Shown here one piece after another: positions 60,069 through 64,000 of a DNA stretch of 64,000 nucleotides. Position 1 is the stretch's first letter, and the number at the start of each line of letters is the position of its first letter. The position numbers were made by a program, and so were the translations under genes. The notes beneath the pieces were generated by a model. It was not told the origin of the DNA. It was given only the letters and a program-made list of their open reading frames with translations, and ran no database searches. The stretch is from Mycolicibacterium sp. BiH015 (lineage in GTDB: Bacteria > Actinomycetota > Actinomycetes > Mycobacteriales > Mycobacteriaceae), in the NCBI RefSeq assembly GCF_027706845.1, contig NZ_JAQGCZ010000001.1, forward strand, positions 1 to 64,000, read 5' to 3'.

Positions 60069-60871
60069 GTACCTCTGACATCTACCTCGCGAACGGCAGT
60101 GAGGTGAAGCTGTTCGAGCAGGCCTACCGGCAGCGCCTGCCCGTGATGCTCACCGGCCCCACGGGATGCGGCAAGACCCGACTGGTCGAGCACATGGGCC
60201 TCCTGCTGAGCCGGCCCGTCGTCACCATCAGCTGCCACGACGACCTGACCAGCTCCGACCTGGTCGGACGGTTCATGGTGACCGGCGGGGACGTCACCTG
60301 GACCGACGGGCCGCTGACTCGCGCGGTGAAGGCAGGCGCCATCTGCTACCTCGACGAGGTGGTCGAGGCCAGGCACGACTCGCTGGCCGTCCTGCACTCG
60401 CTCACCGATCACCGGCGCACCCTCTATCTGGACCGCGCCGGCGAAGTCGTCGAGGCGCCTGAGACATTCATGCTCGTCTGCTCCTACAACCCGGCCTATC
60501 GCAACTCCCTCAAAGAGCTCAAACCGTCGTTCCGGCAGCGGTTCGTCACCCTGCCGATGCAGTACCTTCCCCCCGACCGCGAAGCCGAGGTAATCGTCGC
60601 CGAAGCGGGCATCGGGCTGCCGACAGCCCAGCGACTTGTCCGGTGCGCCAACGCGATCCGCACCGCCGACGAGGCGTTCCATTTCGAACCGCCGTCGACC
60701 CGCGTGGTGGTCACCGCGGCGCAGCTGATCGCCGCAGGCGCCACCGAACTGGAGGCTGCTGAAGCGTGCATCCTGGCCCCGCTGTCCGGTGACGGCGCCA
60801 TCTCCGAGGGTCTGCGCGAGGTGGCAGCCGCCAGTCTCGCCGGCGCCGACAGCCAGAACCCCCACCGCTAG
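60065..60871 (+). CDS. AAA+ ATPase of the CbbQ/NorQ (MoxR) family
   Basis: This 268-residue AAA+ protein has Walker A GPTGCGKT (31-38), CHDDLTSSDLVGRF (58-70), the Walker B GAICYLDEVVEA (D97-E98), the sensor SYNP (140-143) and KPSFRQRF with R157-R159 as likely arginine-finger/sensor residues. These are diagnostic of CbbQ/NirQ/NorQ. Such ATPases remodel metalloenzymes together with a VWA partner to insert or activate a metal centre. It is coupled to the VWA gene. Confidence 0.93.
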   Translation: MSTSDIYLANGSEVKLFEQAYRQRLPVMLTGPTGCGKTRLVEHMGLLLSRPVVTISCHDDLTSSDLVGRFMVTGGDVTWTDGPLTRAVKAGAICYLDEVVEARHDSLAVLHSLTDHRRTLYLDRAGEVVEAPETFMLVCSYNPAYRNSLKELKPSFRQRFVTLPMQYLPPDREAEVIVAEAGIGLPTAQRLVRCANAIRTADEAFHFEPPSTRVVVTAAQLIAAGATELEAAEACILAPLSGDGAISEGLREVAAASLAGADSQNPHR

Positions 60872-60886
60872 GAAGGAACCGACGAC

Positions 60887-61018
60887 ATGGTCGACCAGAA
60901 GGAACGCAAACGCAAGAAGGCTCTCATCATCCTGCAGATCGTCATCTACGGATACCTGCTGACGATGTTCGGAATCCAGCTCTATATGTCGTTCGCCCGG
61001 GGCTGGTGGGAGTTGTGA
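60887..61018 (+). CDS. 43-residue membrane microprotein
   Basis: ATG 60887, preceded by GGAAGGA, opens 43 codons: MVDQKERKRKKALIILQIVI, then YGYLLTMFGIQLYMSFARGW and WEL. A strongly basic N-terminus is followed by one membrane helix with an aromatic end. Its stop overlaps the start of copy B of the membrane protein (GTGA), so the two are translationally coupled. It may be a small subunit or assembly partner. Confidence 0.75.
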   Translation: MVDQKERKRKKALIILQIVIYGYLLTMFGIQLYMSFARGWWEL

Positions 61019-61740
61019 ATCTCCCTCTGCTGAAGCAGAAGTCCGGCCTCAAAGCCAGCGTTCCGGCCGGCTCTGTCAATCTCGAAGAGCACCACGACGA
61101 ATCCCGCACGGCTCAGCGTCGCGCCGACAAGTGGATGATCGCTGGCGCAGCGCTGATGGGGATGTGGGCGCCCGGCATCATCGGTCTACCGATCTTTCTC
61201 CGCGGCGTACTCCTACAACGCCAGGCACTTCGGGCCGGTCTGTCGGTTCGCCCCATGATCGTCACGCTGATCGGCTACCTGACCCTGATCGACGGCATGC
61301 TCAACAGCCTCGGCTGGGCGCTGGATCTGGTCGCCAACCACACGCTGATCAACCGGGTGCTCATGGTCGGCTGGGGCGCGATGTTCGACGCCGGCTACTT
61401 CTGGCACTACAACGAAGCGTGGATCGGCGGCGCCGCGGGACCGGGCGAGAAGTCGATGGTGTTCGGCATGATTCTCACCGTCTTCGCGATGCGCTGCGCC
61501 GCGGCGATCGGCTTCCTGCAGATGAAGCGCTGGGGCCACCAGTGGATGATCATCACCTGCTGGATGGGCGTCCTCATCTGGTGCCTGTACGTGTTCAACA
61601 TGACGATGTACGCCGACGTGCGATACGCAGGCACCGTGTTCCCCGTCATCGGGTGGTGGCTCTACGACATCTTCTACATCACCCCGTTCCTCGCAATCCC
61701 CTACCTGCACACCGTCAACCGCGAGATCTTCTCGGACTGA
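61015..61740 (+). CDS. Multi-pass membrane protein with Asp-x5-His-x2-Glu signature, copy B
   Basis: GTG 61015 opens 241 residues (VNLPLLKQKSGLKASVPAGS), aligning with the start of copy A (MNLPTLNRGR). From about residue 75 the two are nearly the same, including GWGAMFDAGYFWHYNE (D125, H131, E134), GFLQMKRWGHQWMIITCWMG and YDIFYITPFLAIPYLHTVNR. The two copies bracket the TetR, VWA and AAA+ genes. The divergence is mainly in the cytoplasmic N-terminus and first helix, as expected for two subunits of one complex or two isoforms. Confidence 0.82.
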   Translation: MNLPLLKQKSGLKASVPAGSVNLEEHHDESRTAQRRADKWMIAGAALMGMWAPGIIGLPIFLRGVLLQRQALRAGLSVRPMIVTLIGYLTLIDGMLNSLGWALDLVANHTLINRVLMVGWGAMFDAGYFWHYNEAWIGGAAGPGEKSMVFGMILTVFAMRCAAAIGFLQMKRWGHQWMIITCWMGVLIWCLYVFNMTMYADVRYAGTVFPVIGWWLYDIFYITPFLAIPYLHTVNREIFSD

Positions 61741-61761
61741 CCAAGCCTGAAGGAGCACGCC

Positions 61762-62178
61762 ATGACTGCGCCAGAAATCACGCAAGAGAAGTCCGAGGAT
61801 CTTCCCCCCGGCACCACGCCGTACTACGCCCGCATGCACAAATGGATCAAGCGTGCGGTGCTGGTGTGCCTCGTCGCACTCGTCATCGAAGGTGCGTTCA
61901 CGCTGCCCTTCATGGCGGTCTACTACGGCTACCCCACCCTGAGCCTCACCGAAATCTGCAGTGAGCTGCTCAAGGTCCGGTACTCCGACGACAAGCTCGA
62001 ATGCCAGGTGCCGTATCCGGCGCTGGGCCCACCCGAGGGCGCCGAGGGCAAGGACACCGCGCGGGACGAGTGGGGCATCCAGCCGGTGCCCCAGTACAAC
62101 CGGATCGGATTCCGGGAACTCGTGAAGATTCATGAAGACCGGGAGGCACGCGAGGCAGCACAGGAGACTTCACCGTGA
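61762..62178 (+). CDS. Single-pass membrane protein
   Basis: This 138-residue protein has one membrane helix ([20 protein letters not shown] at about residues 29-48) and a soluble tail with two Cys (EICSELL, LECQVPY) and a charged C-terminal helix ([17 protein letters not shown]). AAGGAG precedes ATG 61762. No family is recognised. Its stop overlaps the P450 start (GTGA), so it is made with the P450 and may tether or support it or the membrane proteins. Confidence 0.75.
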   Translation: MTAPEITQEKSEDLPPGTTPYYARMHKWIKRAVLVCLVALVIEGAFTLPFMAVYYGYPTLSLTEICSELLKVRYSDDKLECQVPYPALGPPEGAEGKDTARDEWGIQPVPQYNRIGFRELVKIHEDREAREAAQETSP

Positions 62179-63395
62179 CGCAGACACCGGAACGGCACGC
62201 CGAGAACTGGGATCTGCGCCACACGGATTTCAACGACAACGATTTTCTCTACGACGTGTACTCGGTGATGCGCGAGAAGTCTCCGTTCGCCCGAACCGAC
62301 AACCCGTTCCTGAGCGCGACGCCGGCAGGCGCGTGGGTCGCGGTCCGTTACGACGAGTGCGTGAAGATCCTTCAGGACTGGGAGCACTTCTCCAGCAATC
62401 CGACGCCGGAGGGTGCCGAGCAGCTCGCCGGCGACCTGGTGATCACCCTCGACCCTCCCCGACAGCAGAAGTTCCGCAAGGTCCTCAATCCCTATTTCTC
62501 CCCGGCCAGGATGAAGGCCCTGCGCCCGGAGATCGCCGACGAAACCGACAGGCTGATCGACGATTTCATCGAGAACGGGTCGGGAGATCTCGCCCAGATC
62601 GCCTGGCGCCAACCCGGCGTCGTGTTCTTCAAATATCTGCTCGGCATGCCCGTCGACGACGTTCCGTTATGCGTCGAACTGACCGACACCGCACTCAACG
62701 GCGCGACCGAGGAAGCGCGGATGGGGGCCTGGGGCGGGTTGTACCAACACGTGCACGACGCGGTCACCCTCCGCAAGGATCAGCCGCCCCGCGACGACAT
62801 GATAGACGTCCTGCTCTCCGCCGAGATCGACGGAGAGAAGCTGTCGTTCGGCGACGTCGTCTCCAATGCCATGCTCCTCGTTCAGGCGGGGCTCGAGACC
62901 ACCGCGAGCGCAATGTCGTTCGCCTATAACTACCTCGCCACCAATCCGGCCGAGCGCGACCGTCTTATCGGCGCCCCTGACCTTCTCGTCCGCGCGGTCG
63001 AGGAGTTCATCCGGTTCGCCGGGTCGATTCACGGCATCCCGCGCACCGTTGCCAAAGAGGTCGAACTCAGCGGCTGCACCTTCTCGCCGGGTGAATCGGT
63101 GATCGTCAACTACGCTGCGGCCAACCGCGACGAGCAGCAATTCCCGCACGCTGACCGGTGCATTCTCGACCGCAAAGAGAACCGGCACCTCGGCTTCGGT
63201 GCCGGGGTGCACAGGTGTCTCGGATCGAACCTGGCGCGGTTGGAATTCCAGGTGGGTCTCGAACGGGTGCTGTCCCGGATGCCCGACGTCACCCTTGCGC
63301 CGGGGCAGGAAGCCAGATTCCACGGCAACTCCGTCACGCGCGGGTTCCGTTCGGTACCAGTCACCTTCACCCCGGGGACGAGGTCAAAAGCGTGA
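62175..63395 (+). CDS. Cytochrome P450
   Basis: This 406-residue soluble bacterial P450 has the haem Cys ligand C348 in [11 protein letters not shown], the oxygen-activating AGLETTAS (238-245) and the ExxR helix EEFIR (276-280). It would hydroxylate a hydrophobic substrate with electrons from a ferredoxin system not encoded here. GTG 62175 and the next start are both coupled by 4-base overlaps, so it belongs to the membrane operon. The CYP subfamily cannot be assigned by eye. Confidence 0.93.
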   Translation: MTQTPERHAENWDLRHTDFNDNDFLYDVYSVMREKSPFARTDNPFLSATPAGAWVAVRYDECVKILQDWEHFSSNPTPEGAEQLAGDLVITLDPPRQQKFRKVLNPYFSPARMKALRPEIADETDRLIDDFIENGSGDLAQIAWRQPGVVFFKYLLGMPVDDVPLCVELTDTALNGATEEARMGAWGGLYQHVHDAVTLRKDQPPRDDMIDVLLSAEIDGEKLSFGDVVSNAMLLVQAGLETTASAMSFAYNYLATNPAERDRLIGAPDLLVRAVEEFIRFAGSIHGIPRTVAKEVELSGCTFSPGESVIVNYAAANRDEQQFPHADRCILDRKENRHLGFGAGVHRCLGSNLARLEFQVGLERVLSRMPDVTLAPGQEARFHGNSVTRGFRSVPVTFTPGTRSKA

Positions 63396-64000
63396 CCTAC
63401 CGGGTCGTGCAGTGGACGACGGGAAACGTGGGCCGCAAGTCGGTCCACGCCGTCGCCGCCAACACCGACCTCGAGCTCGTGGGCTGTTTCGCATGGTCAC
63501 CCGACAAAGTCGGCAAGGATGTCGGCGAGCTCTGCGGCATCGACCCGCTGGGAGTCCGCGCCACCGATGACGTCGACGCCCTACTCGCGCTGAAGCCCGA
63601 TTGCATCGTCTACAACCCGATGTTCGCCGACGTGGACACCCTGGTCCGCATCCTCGGAGCGGGCATCAACGTCGTCACCACGTCCGAGTTCATCACCGGC
63701 GACACCCTCGGCGACGGTAGGCACCGGATTGTCGAGGCCTGTGAGCAGGGCGGCGCGACCATCTTCGGCAGCGGCATCAACCCCGGCTTCATCCAGCTGT
63801 TCGCCGTCGTCACCGCAGGCATCTCCGACCGCGTGGACCGCATCTCCATCGTCGAATCCTTCGACACCACCATCTACGACTCCCCGGCCACCGAAATCCC
63901 CATGGGATTCGGCTATCCCATCGATCATCCCGATCTGCAGTCCGTCACCGAGAAGGGTTCCGGCATCTTCCGCGAGGCGGTTCAGCTCGTCGCCGACGCC
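63392..64000 (+). CDS. DapB-like NAD(P)-dependent oxidoreductase, paralogue 3 (runs off the window)
   Basis: GTG 63392 overlaps the P450 stop (GTGA). The 203 codons present read [20 protein letters not shown] at the N-terminus, with LGAGINVVTTSEFITGD and FGSGINPGFIQLFAVVTAG further on. It is the third family member in the window, here coupled to a P450. By analogy it may act on the oxidised product. The C-terminal domain is outside the window. Confidence 0.85.
   Translation, partial: MTYRVVQWTTGNVGRKSVHAVAANTDLELVGCFAWSPDKVGKDVGELCGIDPLGVRATDDVDALLALKPDCIVYNPMFADVDTLVRILGAGINVVTTSEFITGDTLGDGRHRIVEACEQGGATIFGSGINPGFIQLFAVVTAGISDRVDRISIVESFDTTIYDSPATEIPMGFGYPIDHPDLQSVTEKGSGIFREAVQLVADA

Noticed and set aside
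58536..60871. The VWA/AAA+ pair as part of a nitric oxide reductase or Rubisco operon
   Set aside because: No norC, norB, cbbL or cbbS gene is nearby; the family relationship is clear but the classical client is missing.
57005..61740. The two membrane proteins as PmoC/AmoC-type copper monooxygenase subunits
   Set aside because: The conserved Asp-x5-His-x2-Glu does not match the metal-site spacing I recall for PmoC, and no PmoA or PmoB partner is present.
1..64000. CRISPR arrays, insertion sequences or prophage genes
   Set aside because: No regularly spaced direct repeats, transposase, integrase or phage structural gene was seen on either strand.

Overview
This window comes from a fast-growing, soil-type mycobacterium (Mycolicibacterium-like). 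It is GC-rich throughout, with frequent GTG starts and many 4-base stop/start overlaps (ATGA, GTGA). Markers visible in the sequence include a SigK/RskA pair, a mycobacterial Pol-PE-Lig LigD with Ku, mycolic-acid methyltransferases with a KasB-like synthase, a hemophore-family protein, a 13E12/DUF222 gene, and a large lipid or ring catabolic cluster. No insertion sequence, prophage or CRISPR array was seen.

Layout. 1-4450: a 13E12 gene with an SOS box, then the NHEJ locus (ligD divergent from a PfkB kinase and ku). 4623-7423: an SDR, a DapB-like oxidoreductase and three tandem small secreted proteins, with a relic of the oxidoreductase 3' end between the first two. 7480-10905: an NRAMP metal transporter, a gamma-glutamyl fusion enzyme and a serine hydrolase. 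10913-13171: a shortened sigK operon. 13191-16986: a YbdK-type ligase, an LLM oxidoreductase, a NorE/COX-like membrane trio and tRNA-Arg. 17408-21315: a sugar-phosphate transferase, secreted proteins, a hemophore-family protein and regulators. 21505-27982: a thiolase / carotenoid-oxygenase / double-HxlR operon plus small metabolic genes. 28208-31418: two mycolic-acid methyltransferases facing a KasB-like gene. 32144-46728: a long minus-strand catabolic cluster (amidohydrolase, ALDH, ThDP enzyme, two acyl-CoA dehydrogenase pairs, CoA transferase, SDRs, Baeyer-Villiger monooxygenase, Rieske oxygenase). It is divergent from a plus-strand operon (46868-52946) with a beta-propeller protein, a GntR regulator, two acyl-CoA ligases and an SDR, and palindromic operators lie between them.

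The most unusual region is 54793-64000. An SDR/DapB-like operon and a membrane operon diverge from a spacer with two TGACTnnAGTCA palindromes; one covers the -10 box of a probably leaderless promoter. The membrane operon holds two near-identical multi-pass membrane proteins with an invariant Asp-x5-His-x2-Glu signature, a TetR regulator, two microproteins missed by length cut-offs, a VWA protein and an AAA+ ATPase of the NorD/NorQ (CbbO/CbbQ) type, a single-pass protein, a P450 and another DapB-like oxidoreductase. NorQ/NorD-type pairs activate metalloenzymes, yet no nor, cbb or cut structural gene is present. I infer that the duplicated membrane protein is the client and that this may be an undescribed membrane oxidation system.

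Intergenic structure is rich: long-stem hairpins at operon ends (two related to each other in sequence), dyads upstream of the metal transporter and between divergent catabolic operons, and a candidate SigK promoter.
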